A DNA stretch of 64,000 bases from Apium graveolens (lineage: Eukaryota; Streptophyta; Magnoliopsida; Apiales; Apiaceae), in contig NW_027417091.1 in NCBI RefSeq assembly GCF_009905375.1, positions 1-64,000 on the forward strand, read 5' to 3'. The position numbers were made by a program, and so were the translations under genes. Shown piece by piece: positions 22,163-34,650 of this stretch. The first letter of the stretch is position 1. Each line of letters opens with the position of its first letter. The notes under the pieces were generated by a model. The model made no database searches, had not been told where the DNA came from, and was given only the letters and a program-made list of their open reading frames with translations.

Positions 22163-25100
22163 ATGCCGCCAAGAAAGATTGGAACTAGGGCGAACCCTGG
22201 ATCTGAGGACCAGGGAAGCCATAACCAGGACGGTAGGAACCAAGAACACAGTGAAAAGGAAGATGAGGATTATGTTGAACAGGATGACTCCCTGTATGAA
22301 GAAGAGGAGGAAACATATGATGTTGAAGGATTTGAGATAGAGGCTGAAGAAGGAAAAACTGAGGTTGAGCAACCAGTACCAAACCCAGGCATGGATCCCA
22401 TGGGACAGTTCATGCAACTACTAAGGCAGAACTTGGAACGTCAACCCAACCCTCCCCCTCAAGGAAATAACAATGTTGTGGCAAACTCTTTCAGGGCTTT
22501 CAAGTCCCTTAAGCCCCTTGAGTTCCACGGATCAGCCGACCCAGTTGAGGCAAGGGCATGGCTAAAGGAAATGGAGAAATCCTTTGAGATTCTGAGTACC
22601 GATGAGGCACAGAAGACTGTATTTGCTACCTACCTTCTGAAAGGAGAGGCCAACTACTGGTGGGAGGCCAAGAAAAGCATGGAGACAGATGTTATCATAA
22701 CCTGGGAGAGGTTCAGTCAGTTATTTTTGGGAAAGTATTTCCCAAGGTTTATGGAGAACCAGATGGAGCTCAAGTTCTTGAAGCTAAAGCAGAATAACTT
22801 ATCCGTAGCAGAGTATGAAGCAAAATTTACTGAGTTATCAAGGTTTGTGCCGGAGTTTGTAAGCACCGAGGAAAAGAAAGCTAGAAGGTTTCAGCAGGGA
22901 CTGAAACCGTGGATTCAACATAGGGTGGCAATCCTTGAGCTTACGGATTATGCCACTCTGGTGCAAAAGGCAACAATTGTAGAAGCCGGAAGTGAACAGA
23001 TGCAGAAGGAGAGAGAGAAGAAGGGAATAAAGAGGAAACGTATGAGCATGGGTGGAGGTTCCGCATGAGGGAGCTTCCCAACTAGAGTTAATAGGGGAGC
23101 AGTGTCCCTACCGGGAAAGAACACTGGGTTTAAGCGGCCAATGAGTGTGAATGTGAGCCAGAGCGGCCAGAAGTCAAGAATGTCCTATTCCAACCAATCT
23201 CGACCCCCATTGCCAGCCTGTAACACTTGTGGAAGGATGCATACTGGGGAGTGTAAAGGAAAGCCAGTAACTTGCTTTAAGTGCGGTCGAGAGGGTCACT
23301 ATTCAACTAAGTGCCCTTCATCGACCCCTGCTGTCATTCCAACCACCACTTGTCATCAGTGTGGATGCCCGGGTCATTGGAAGAGGGAATGCCCAATGAA
23401 AAAACCAGCAGCTTCAGGAGCCAGCAGGGCTGCCTCCAATAAGCCACCTACTGCGAGGACTTTCAACATGACAATCCAAGATGCTATAAAAGACTCAGAT
23501 GTGATAGCAGGTACCCTTTCTCTAAATTCAGTTAGTGCAAATGTTTTATTTGATTCGGGAGCAACTAAATCTTTTATATCCAGAGACTTTACGCGTAAAT
23601 TAAGACTTAAGGCTGAACCCTTACAAGTAGAAATAGCCAATCATGAAGTTATTCCTGTTAACCAGATTCACCCCGCCTGTGAGTTAGGCATAGGGGAACA
23701 ATCTTTTAGTGTTGATCTGATTCCTTTTAAATTAGGGGAGTTTGATGTAATTTTGGGAATGGACTGGCTATCTAGCAATGATGCTCAGATAGACTGTAAG
23801 GGGAAGAAAGTTAAGTTGAATATCCCAGGAAAGAAAGAAGTCATATTTAGAGGAAAGAGGCAGACGCAGAAATTTTTGACTATGGCCCAGGCCAATAAGA
23901 TGCTACGAAAAGGAAATGAGGCTTACCTAGCCTATGTGGTGGACACACAGAAAGAGGTGCCCAACTTGCAAGATATTCCGGTAGTCAACGAATTTGAAGA
24001 TGTATTCCCACAAGACCTTCCGGGATTACCACCTAATAGAGTGATTGAATTTGCTATTGAGTTGGCCCCAGGGACGACTCCAGTTTCAAAAGCACCTTAC
24101 CGGTTAGCCCCATTAGAAATGAAGGAATTAGCTACCCAATTGCAGGAACTTTTGGATAAGGGTATGATAAGACCTAGTGTGTCTCCGTGGGGAGCACCAG
24201 TGTTATTTGTTAAGAAGAAAGATGGGAACATGAGGCTGTGCATCGACTACCGAGAGTTGAACAAGCTAACCATAAAGAACAGGTACCCGTTACCTAGAAT
24301 AGACGATCTGTTCGACCAGCTAAAGGATGCTGTTTATTTTTCCAAGATTGACCTGAGAACTGGATATCACCAACTAAAGATTAAACCCGAAGATATTCCC
24401 AAGACCGCGTTCCGTACCAGGTATGGGCACTATGAGTTCTTGGTATTGTCCTTTGGATTAACCAACGCCCCAACGGCTTTCATGGATTTAATGAACAGAG
24501 TATTTAAGAAGTACTTGGACAAGTGTGTGATAGTTTTTATCGATGATATTTTAATCTACTCAAGGACTGAGGCAGAACATGCAGAGCATTTGAGGATAGC
24601 TCTAGGAATACTCAGAGAGGAACAGTTATTTGCCAAATTCTCGAAGTGTGAATTCTGGTGGAATGAAGTACAGTTTTTAGGACATGTGATCAATAAAGAA
24701 GGAGTATTGGTCGACCCCTCCAAGATAGAGGCGGTCTCAAATTGGGAAAGGCCAACCACACCCACAGAGGTAAGGAGTTTCATAGGATTGGCCGGCTACT
24801 ATCGTAGATTTGTACAGGACTTTGCAAAGATCGCAGCCCTTTTGACACGACTTACTCGTAAGACAGAGAAGTTTGAATGGACGGAAAAATGCGAGAACAG
24901 TTTTCAAGAATTAAAGAAAAAGTTGGTAACGGCCCCGGTGTTGGCATTGCCAGACGGAAAAGGAGATTTTGTGATATATAGTGACGCATCGCACAAAGGA
25001 TTAGGGTGTGTTCTTATGTAGCACGGTAAGGTGATTGCGTATGCGTCGAGACAATTGAAGGAATACGAGATTATATATCCTACTCATGACCTTAAGCTCG

Positions 25101-26860
25101 CGGCAATAGTTTTTGCCTTAAAAATTTGGAGGCAGTACTTGTATGGAGAGAAGTGCGAGATTTTCACGGACCATAAGAGCTTCAAGTACATATTTACGCA
25201 GAAAGAGCTCAATATGCGCCAGAGGAGATGGTTAGAACTAATCAAGGACTATGATTGTGAGATTCTTTATCATCCAGGGAAAGCCAATGTGGTGGCTGAC
25301 GCCCTTAGCAGGAAGGAAAGACTCAAAATGATAATGACTTCGGAGGAATTGATAAGGGATTTTGAGAGAATGGAAATAGAAGTAAAGGTAACCGGAGCCG
25401 GAACTGAAAAGCTGTTTGAGATCTCGATGCAGCCAGAGTTATTGGAAAAGATTAGATTATGCCAAGAGAAAGTAATGAATTAAGGCAGAAAGCCAATGAC
25501 TGGAGAAGAGATCCATACTGAGAGAGATGATAAAGGGATAATGAGGTACTCCTACCGGATTTGGGTTCCGAACGTTCAAGAGCTTAAAGACGAGATTTTG
25601 GATGAAAGCCATAGTTCAAGGTATTCCATTCACCCGGGAAGCACCAAGATGTATAGGGATTTGAAGGAGTATTACTGGTGGCCCAACATGAAGAGGGACG
25701 TAGCAGAATGGGTAAGCAAATGTTTGACTTGCCAAAGAGTAAAGGCAGAGCACCAGAGACCCAGTGGACTTTTGCGACCCCTGAAGATTCCCAAATGGAA
25801 ATGGGAACAGATAGCCATGGATTTTGTTGTCGGTTTACCAAGGACGAAAGCCAACCATGATGCCATATGGGTGATTATAGACCGACTGACAAAGTCAGCT
25901 CATTACATTCCTATCAATGAGAGATACACAGTCGATAGACTGGTGGACATCTATCTTAATAATATAGTGACGTGACATGGAGTCCTAGCGTCCATTGTCT
26001 CAGACCGAGACCCCAGGTTCAACTCCATATTTTGGAGGAGCTTTCACGAATGTGCGGGGACCAAGTTAAATATGAGTACCGTTTACCATCCCCAGACGGA
26101 TGGGCAGAGTGAAAGGACCATCCAGACACTAAAGGATATGTTGAGAGTCTGTGCAATAGACTTTAAAGGAAGTTGGGATGATCACTTGCCGTTGATCGAG
26201 TTTTCTTATAACAATAGCTTTCATGCTAGCATCGGAATGCCGCCTTATGAGGCCCTGTACGGAAGAAGGTGTCGATCTCCCTTATACTGGGATGAAGTAG
26301 GAGAGCGGAAAATGCTCGGACCCGAAGTGGTCCAAAGGACCAAAGATATAGTGGATCTCATCAGAGGACGGCTGGTAGCAGCCCAAGACAGACAGAAGAA
26401 ATATGCAGACCTAGCCCAAAAGGACAAGGAGTATGAAGTAGGGGACTTAGTACTACTAAAAGTATCCCCTTGAAAGGGATTAATGAGGTTCGGAAAGAAA
26501 GGGAAACTAAGCCCAAGATACATTGGACCTTTTGAGATACTAAGACGGATTGGGAAGTTGGCTTACGAGCTAGCCTTACCCCCGAACCTACAACAAGTTC
26601 ATAATGTGTTCCATGTGTCAATGCTACGGAAGTATCATCGGGATGCCAGACACATAGTGGAGTACGAGCAGGTGGATATGCAACCAGATCTGACTTACGT
26701 GGAGAGACCAGTAGAGATTATGGATAAGAAGGAGCGGGTGCTTCGGAACAAAGTGATCAAGCTAGTCAGAGTGCTATGGCAGAATCATAATGTGGAAGAA
26801 TCAACTTGGGAACTAGAGAGCGCAATGCTAGAAAAGTACCCCCATTTGTTTTCTATTTGA
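22163..26860 (+). pseudogene. gag-pol: Chromovirus gag-pol, one frame, five in-frame stops
   Basis: From ATG 22163 the frame is continuous for 1,565 codons to TGA 26858-26860, without a frameshift. Domains: acidic N-terminus; gag core (residues ~115-280); stop at 302; three CCHC-type zinc knuckles from residue 353 ([28 protein letters not shown]); protease DSGA at ~464; RT with FIDD catalytic box at ~793; RNase H with catalytic YSDAS at ~941; integrase zinc finger (H-H, CLTC); integrase Asp 1220, Asp 1281 and Glu 1317 (35-residue spacing); chromodomain-like tail (YVERPVEI...STWELESAM). Stops: TGA 23066, TAG 25019, TAA 25481, TGA 25973, TGA 26471. The ATG at 22163 is preferred because MPPRK starts the charged N-terminus; an upstream in-frame start at 22112 exists. 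Confidence 0.95.
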
Positions 26861-26876
26861 TTCCGGGACGGAATCC

Positions 26877-26893
26877 TTTTAAGGAGGGGAGAC
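26877..26893 (+). promoter_or_regulatory. Polypurine tract of the plus-strand chromovirus
   Basis: TTTTAAGGAGGGGAGAC abuts the LTR's TG. It primes plus-strand synthesis. Confidence 0.85.
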
Positions 26894-29800
26894 TGTAATA
26901 ACCCCAGAATTTTGAACTTTTTTGTAACCCTTATGAATAGTGTTTTTGCTGATTATGCTGAATAAGAAAACTTTTCATGCCACACTATGTAGGGGTTCTT
27001 TTATTGTTATTCTGAGATCTTATTAGTACTCTATATGATATATAAGTGTATGTAAAGATCGTCAGAATCCAAATTCGAACACTTTGATTTTTCCCGAAAA
27101 TCCACCAGATACCGAAAGAATTGAGTATAAGATAACAGGATAAAAAGGATTTAAATTCAAGGATTATAAGCGAGGATCATAAAAGGAATATAATGTATTG
27201 AGAAAGATTAAGGAAACCCAAGTAATAAGATCCCGGGTATGATCCCTCAAACGATAAACGAAAATGAAAGTTAAGCGAACCGTATAACATATCAGCGGTC
27301 ATTAGCCAAGTAATTAGGAGTTAATCAAAGAGGTTAGTGAGGATGATGTCATCAAACCAATAAGAAGAGGACAAGCATGGGAAGATGACATAAGATTGAT
27401 GACCTAAGCATGACCAAAAAGGAAGGAAGTGTGGTTGATTATTAACCACACAATTTTACATGGTTAAAAGGGTAATTAAACAAAACAAAAACCTAGCAAC
27501 CAAGCAAAACAAATCACAAACACAAAAACACATCTTGACTTCATTTTTCCAAGAGAAGCTCTCGGCCCTTTTCCATTTTCAAGAAGAAAAAACCCAAATC
27601 CAAGTTCCAAGCTTCATTAATTAGTGAGGTAATTATCTAAGGTTCCTTATACATAGATATAGCTATCCTATAAGTTTAAGCTTCAAATTCCTTCACAATC
27701 TCTTCCTAAAATTCATGGAAGAAGAGGGTGAATAGTGTTTTTCAAGAACTTAAAATTTTGTTCTTGAGTTTTTGTTTAGATTAAGCTTTGGTAAGGACTT
27801 TCAAGGGTGATTCCAAGCTCCTTAGTTACTTTTACTCACCAAGGAAGGTATAATCTCATACCCTAGCCCTACTTTTGTATATTTAGAGTTTTTATGTTTG
27901 GAATGGTTCATGAGAAGCTTAATTATTGTGTATTTAGAGATGTGTTGGTTTTGTCATATGTTTGGAGTTGTAAATCTTGTTGATTAGTTAAAAAATTTAT
28001 GTAAGCTTTTAGTTCATGATTGGGAAGTAGTGTAAATTGGAAATATTGAGTTGTTGGGGGCTGTTGTAGCATTGTATGTATGGAGTTTGGTTGTATGGTT
28101 GAATTGTGGTTGATTGGTGGTTGATTTGGAGTAGGATAAAAATTGGTAATCGCGTAAACATAGTCGTCGTAATGTCCGATTTACTTTAGACTGTTTTGTT
28201 CTTAACATCAGGACCCGAGAACTCACTGTTAGGTTTTGACCACTGCCATGATTAGATAGTTCATGTTACGAGCTTCGTTTTGATATGTGGTTCATTTGAA
28301 TCCGATGTACGGTTTAATTCCAACTTATATATGGTTTATAGGTTACCAAACTCATCCCAGGACTTTTACCACCCCCAGTCGCTCAGGCAAGTTTTCTACT
28401 CGTTATACTGTTGTGGTGATGTATATATGTATATGCATTATCTTTTGATAGATGCATGTTGGTTAATTAGCAAATTTTGCGATATATTGAAGCATGGTGA
28501 TATGGTATATATATGCATGTCTGTTTCGTAATCTGGTTATCTATCTGTTGATTTCAATGCTTATAGTTGCATAATACCTATGCTAGAGATAAGCAGTAGT
28601 TGCGTATACCCTTAGTATAGGGGACCCAAAGGTGAACATTTTTCTAAACCGGGAGTCGATGTTCCCGAGTATAATATATATATATATATTGATATAGTTT
28701 TCAAAACTATTAATCGAATAAGGTTTATTCGATAACTTTATTTTATTTATTTAATGAATATTATTTTGAATATTCATTCGAGGATTTATGACTCCGTTAT
28801 TTTATTTATTGAATATTATTTTTGAATATTCATTTAAGGACTTATGACTCCGCTAATTTACTAAATATTATTCTTTATTTTATTAAAGAATAATGTTTCG
28901 ATAATCAAACTTATTTTCGATTATTCAAATAAAGATAGTACTTTCGTATAAGTATATCTTTGGTTATTTAACATTCATTTCAAGTATGAGTTTTAAAACT
29001 TCTACTTCAAATTGTTTATATAGAAATTATCCTTATGGGAATATTATTTAAATAATAATATTCAGATATTTTCTAATATATTGGGACTGATTTATTTTAT
29101 TAAATCAGCATTACTCTAAACATTCTTAAAAATGTTTTCGAGTCTTCAAAATGATTTTAAAAGTTAGAACGGATCCCAAAACTCATCTTTATATTTAAGA
29201 TCCTCCTTTCAAAGGGGATTTAAATACTCGCTCAAAACCTGAGGGATCCGGCTCTGTGGTGTATTTTATATTCACAACGAGGTTGTTGTTTTGACAAATG
29301 AATTGATTACTTACCCAACGTTCGGGAAGTAAGTCCATCTATTGAGTCGGCATAAGCAACATGGGCTCAGTGGGCGTCCAAGAAAGTGTAAGTGGCTCAG
29401 TGGGAGTCCATCAAATGCGTAAGTGGCTGAGTGGCAGTCCAACATAAGGTCCTATTGCGGCAAGGGTGATGACCAGTGGGGAATTCGTCCATCTACTAGT
29501 AGAAAAGGTTACTTATTGGAATCTTTGCCTGATCAGCAAGATATCGGGTTTATGCCAAAATTCTTTTCCTTTCCAAAATTCATTGGATGTTACAAACTCT
29601 GTTCATACTTTACATAACAGAGGTTTCCAGGAAATGTATAAGAGATATATATGTGGATATATATATCGGGACTAAATAAAGTATCTCGAAACTTCATTTC
29701 ATTCAATAATATATCAAAGATTGAATCTATTCAAGTCTTAACTTGTGGTCTCATCTATGGGATGACCTTTTGAAACCTATAATACTTTGAACAGTGGTAG

Positions 29801-30416
29801 TTCAAGTAGCTTTATAAAATGGTATAAGTATAGTGAAGTAATTGGTAACTTCATCTTCCTTTAAGCTTATATCCAGTAAGTAATTACCTTACACTTGATA
29901 AAGGTTTCCAGCAAGTTATCCATTTAGATACTTATATTATTGTTTACACTATATATTATCTTGCGAGCTGTAATGATCACTCTTGCTTCATTTCTTCATC
30001 ACACAGCAACAGTTAGGAAATATGGCCAGACTCAAGCAGACCCAGCGCAAGGGCGTGGGAAACGTCCTGTGTCTTCCCGTTGATGTTGTAGCTGCTATAG
30101 CTGCAGAGGTAGATCTATTGGTAGATCAGGCATTCTACTTTTGGGAACCAATTATGTATAATTATAACTTGTGGCAGATAATGGCAATTAACTGTAAACT
30201 TATCAAGTAATCATTTTGGGTTGTAATAACTTTTAAATTGTGGATTCAAGGACTTGTACTTATTTCAATTTCATCTCTGAGACTATAACGGGTTGTGGTG
30301 TGTGTTAGTGTGGGGTCACAGCATGAGGTTATTTATTATTAATTAAGTTAAGTGATATTATGGAAAGAAAGACCGTAATGACCCGGATCCCCGACCCCGA
30401 ATCTGGGGGTGTTACA
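26894..30416 (+). repeat. 3' LTR of the plus-strand chromovirus (3,523 bp)
   Basis: Nearly identical to 17052-20885 except for a 296-bp deletion at 28311-28316, where the 5' copy has GGTTTA at both ends of the missing segment, and a shorter TA tract near 28675-28690. The GTAAGTGGCTCAGTGG units are kept at about 29361-29448. Confidence 0.95.
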
Positions 30417-30421
30417 CAGTT
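30417..30421. repeat. Right target-site duplication of the plus-strand chromovirus
   Basis: CAGTT, identical to 17047-17051. Confidence 0.95.
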
Positions 30422-31610
30422 CCAGCCACTTATCATCCCAACAACCGCAATCATCCTAACTTCAGCTGGAGCAACAATCAGAATACGGTGCAACAGCCTT
30501 ATCAGTAGTATGCAACAAAGCAATTCAACCCTCCTGGTTTTCAACAACCGCAATATGCACCAAGACAACAACTACCATATGGAAGTACAAGTCAATTTAA
30601 TGAAAAATCTGAATTGGAGGAGTTGAGGCTCATGTGCAAGAGCCAAGCGATTTCTATCAAGACTCTAGAGAATCAAATTAGGCAGATTGCCAATGCTTTA
30701 TTGAATCAACAACCTGGTACACTCCCTAGTGACACAGAAGTTCTAGGAAAGAGGGAAGAAAAATAGCAGGTTAAGGCAATTACATTGAGGTCTGGGAAGG
30801 TTACAAGCCCTGAAAAATCTCAAGTTTCATAAAATGAAGTTGTGGCTGAAGAAGAGGTGTTGAAGGATACTGAGGTGGAACCAAGGAAGAAAGCTGTTAT
30901 CAACACTCCTCCTGAGGGTAATACAGAGGAAAAACAGGTCTATCCTCCACCTCCTTTTTATAAAAGGTTAAAGAAGCAGAAGTTGGATAAGCAATTTGCT
31001 TAGTTCTTGGAAGTTCTCAAGAAACTTCACATCAACATACCTTTCGCTGAAGCTCTTGAACAGATGCCTAGCTATGCGAAGTTTATGAAAGGTATTATCT
31101 CTCGGAAAGTGAAGCTCGATGACTTAGAGACCGTTACTCTTACGGAGGAATGCAGTGTTGTGCTGCAGCAGAAGTTGCCTCTGAAGCTTAAAGATCCTGG
31201 AAGCTTCACTATTCCTTGCACCATTAGAAACTTTTCGTTCGACAAGTGTTTATGTGATTTGGGAACTAGCATCAATCCGATGCCTTTTTCTATCTTCAAG
31301 AAGTTGGGTTTACCTGACCCAAAGCCTACATATATGTCCTTGCAGTTGGCCGATCGTTCTATTACATATCTGCGAGGCATTGTGGAAGATGTCTTGGTAA
31401 AGGTGGACAAACTCATCTTTCCTGCTGACTTTGTATCCTTGATTTCGAGGAGGATAAAAATATTCCCATAATCTTGGGAAGACCATTCTTGTCAACTGGC
31501 TGAACCTTAATTGATGTGTAGAAGGGTGAGCTCACTATCCGAGTGCAGGATCAGGATGTGACCTTTAATATTTTCAATCCCGTGAAATTCCCTACGGAAA
31601 ATGAGGAGTG
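30422..31610 (+). pseudogene. gag-pol: Athila gag C-terminus and protease region
   Basis: Directly after the chromovirus the Athila frame resumes with an Asn/Gln/Pro-rich stretch, then a helical block (LEELRLMCKSQAIS), then the conserved ITLRSGK motif near 30780. The protease region follows: the catalytic motif is CDLGTSIN at about 31250-31275 (Thr where Ala is usual), and ILGRPFLSTG near 31465 closes the fold after a frameshift near 31455. In-frame stops include TAG near 30507, 30764 and 31001, TAA near 30829 and TGA near 31503. Most sit where Gln or Trp is expected. It continues without a gap into the first RT copy. Confidence 0.8.
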
Positions 31611-33137
31611 CTTAAAGGTGGAGTTGGTCGATTACGTGGTTACTTCACAACTTGATCAATTGCTAAGGTCTGATGCCTTAGAAAAGGCCTTGTTAGGGAA
31701 TTCTGATAGCGAAGATGATGAAGGTGATGAGCAATTGCAATATCTGAATGCTTCTCCTTCGAAGAGGAAGATGGAAATGCATTTTGAATCTCTTGGAATG
31801 GAGGAGCTGAACAAATCTCCCAAGTGCCTCAAGCCATCTATTTAGGAAGCTCCTACACTTGAGCTTAAACCATTACCTGAACACTTATGGTATGCTTTTT
31901 AAGGTGATGCATCTAATTTTGCCTATTATTATTGCATTTGACCTTTCAGGTAGTGATGAGGAAAAACTCTTAAGCATTCTGAGAGAATTCAAATCAACAA
32001 TTGGATGGACGATAGCAAATATCAAGGGAATCAGCCATTCTCAATGTATGCATAAAATTTTGCTAGAGGATGGTAGCAAGCCTACTATTGAGCAACAAAG
32101 AAGGCTAAATCATATCATGAAAGAAGTCGTGAAGAAGGATATTCTCAAATGGCTGGACGCATGGATCATCTATCCCATTTCTGATAGTTCTTGGGTGAGT
32201 CCAGTTCCGTGTGTACCAAAGAAAGGAGATATCACAGTTGTTGCTAATGAGAAGAATGAGCTCATTCCTACTCGAACAGTCACGGGGTAGAGAGTTTGCA
32301 TGGATTATAGGAAGCTAAACAAGGCTATGAGTAAAGATTACTTCACTCTGCCTTTTATTGATCAGATGCTTGACAAATTGGCTGGGAATGAGTACTACTG
32401 TCTTCTGGATGGCTATTCGGGCTATAATCATATTTGCATTGCTCCGGAAGATCAGGAAAAGACTACTTTCACTTGTCTATTTGGAACTTTCGCCTTTAGA
32501 AGAGTTTCTTTTGGTTTATGTGGGGCACCTGCCATATTTCAAAGATGTATGATGGCTATCTTCTCTGAAATGATTGGTCATAATGTGGAGGTGTTCATGG
32601 ACGATTTCTCTGTGTTTGTCGATTCATTTGATGAGTGCTTGCAGAATCTTGGTGACGTTCTTAAAAGGTGTGTTGAGATCAACTTTGTTCTCAACTAGGA
32701 GAAATGTCTCTTTATGGTGCGACAGGGCATTATTCTTGGTCACAAGGTCTCTAGTAAGGGTCTTGAGGTGGACAAAGCCAAGGTGGGGGTCATTGAAAAT
32801 CTTCCTCCACCAATTTCTGTTAAGGGAGTTCGCAGCTTTCTTGCTCATGTGAGTTTCTATAGGCGGTTCATCAAGGACAACTCAAAAATTTATAAACCTT
32901 TGCGCAATATTCTGGAGAAGGATGCCCCAGTTCAAGTTTGATGACAAGTGCCTAGCTGCTTTTGAGTTCTTGAAGAAGAGTTTAATCATGACTCCTGTCA
33001 TAACTGCACCTGATTGGAATGAACCTTTTAAGATGATGTGCGATGCAAGTGACTATGCAGTTGGAGCAGTTCTTGGGCAGAGAAAGAACAACATATTTCA
33101 TGTGGTCTACTATGTTAGTAAGACCCTAAATGGTGCT
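31611..33137 (+). pseudogene. pol: Athila RT region, first of two tandem copies
   Basis: It covers the protease-RT linker, reverse transcriptase (EQQRRLNHIMKEVVKK near 32090; catalytic FMDDFSVF near 32596) and the start of RNase H (MMCDASDYAVGAVLG near 33035). It breaks off at NGA (33137) and restarts at the linker. Breaks: a frameshift near 31920, TAG 32288-32290 in place of the Trp before RVCMDYR, TAG 32696-32698, and a one-base insertion near 32930. The catalytic Asp pair is intact. It pairs with 33136-34650, with a period of about 1,525 bp and roughly 15-20% difference over the stretch I compared. Confidence 0.85.
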
Positions 33138-34650
33138 TAAAAGTGGAATTGGTCGATTCTATGGTTACTTCAGAACTTGATCAAATGCTAAGGTCTGATG
33201 CCCTAGAGAAAGCCTTGATGGGGGATTCATATAGTGAAGCATGATGAAGGTGATAAGCAGTTGCAGTATTTGAATGCTTCTCCGTGGAAACAAAGCATGA
33301 TATGCCTTTTGAATCTCTTGGATTGTCAGAACTCAAAAATGTTGAGGGGCGTCTCAAGCCATCTATTGAGGAAGCTCCTGCACTCGAGCTTAAACCTTTG
33401 CATGAACACTTGAGGTATGCATTTTTAGGTGATGCATCTACTTTTCCTGTTATTATTACATCTGACCTTTCAGGTAGTGATGAGGAAAAGCTCTTCAGAA
33501 TTCTGAGAGAGTTCAAGTCAGCAATTGGATGGACTATAGCAGATATTAAGGGAATCAACCCTTCTTATTGCATGCATAAAATCTGCTAGAGGAAGGAAGT
33601 AAGATGATTGTTGAGCAACAGAGGAGGTTAAATCCTATCATGAAGGAGGTGGTGAAGAAGGAAATTCTTAACTGGATAGACGCAAGCATCATTTATCCTA
33701 TTTCTGACAGTTCTTGGGTGAGCCCAATTCAGTTTGTGCCAAAGAAAGGAGGCATCACAGTGGTTGCTAATGAAAAGAATGAGCTCATCCAGACTCGAAC
33801 AGTCAAGGGGTGAAGAGTGTGCATGTATTATCGAAAGCTAAATAAAGCCACAAGGAAGGATCACTTTCCACTTTCTTTCATTGATCAGATGCTCGATAGG
33901 TTGGCTGGGCACGAATACTATTGTCCTCTGGATGGCTATTCGGGCTATAATCAGATCTGCATTGCTCCAAAAGATCAAGAAAATACTCCCTTCACTTGTC
34001 CGTTTGGTACTTTTGCCTTTAGAGAAAATTTTTTTGGGTTATGTGGTGCACCTGCCACATTTCAGAGATGCATGATGGCCACCTTCTCTGACATGATTGG
34101 TCAGAATATGAAGGTGTTCATGGACGAGTTTTTTGTGTTTGGGGATTCTTTCGACGAGTGCTTGCAAAACTTGGCGCAAAGGTGTGTTGAAATCAATCTG
34201 GTTCTCAACTGGGAGATATGTCACTTTATGGTGCAACAAGGCATCATTCTTGGGCACAAGGTCTCTAGTAAAGGTCTTGAGGTGGATAAAGCCAATGTGG
34301 GGATCATTGAAAACTTTCCTCCACCAATTTCTGTTAAGGGAATCCGTAGTTTTCTTGGTCATGCGGGTTTCTATCAGCGGTTCATCAGGGATTTCTCTAA
34401 AATTTCTAAACCATTGTGCAATCTGTTAGAGAAAAATGTCCCTTTCAAGTTTGATGATGAGTGTCTAGCTGCTTTTGAGAGCTTAAAGAAGAGATTGATC
34501 ACGGCACCTGTCATAACCGCACCTGATTGGAATGAGCCTTTTGAAATGATGTGCGATATGAGTGACTATACAGTTGGAGTAGTTCTTGGAAAAAGGAAGA
34601 AAAATATATTTCATGTGGTCTATTATGTTAGTAAGACCCTCAATGGTGCT
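33136..34650 (+). pseudogene. pol: Athila RT region, second tandem copy
   Basis: It repeats the linker, RT and RNase H start of the first copy. The catalytic box reads FMDEFFVFG (near 34118), so the second Asp is Glu; this copy could hardly be active. The Trp codon lost to TAG in the first copy is TGA here (33811-33813). There is a frameshift near 33590. The junction lies at a shared GTGCT(T): ATGGTGCT at the end of copy 1 runs into the linker word TGCTTAAA. After 34650 only this copy continues into the rest of RNase H and integrase. Confidence 0.85.

Larger units (their letters stand above)
17052..30416 (+). mobile_element. Complete chromovirus (Tekay/Del-like Ty3/gypsy), youngest full element
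   Basis: The 13,365-bp element has LTRs of 3,834 and 3,523 bp, both TGTAATAACCCC...GGGGGTGTTACA. It also has an initiator tRNA-Met PBS, a pre-gag ORF, gag-pol in one frame ending in a chromodomain-like segment, a polypurine tract and perfect CAGTT target duplications. In the LTR stretches I compared by eye, only about one base in a hundred differs, so insertion is recent relative to its neighbours. The coding capacity is broken only by stop codons, so it could be mobilised only in trans. Confidence 0.95.

Noticed and set aside
30329..30626. Overlapping ORFs on both strands near 30329-30626
   Set aside because: They cross the LTR-Athila junction and are out of frame with the Athila gag that resumes there.
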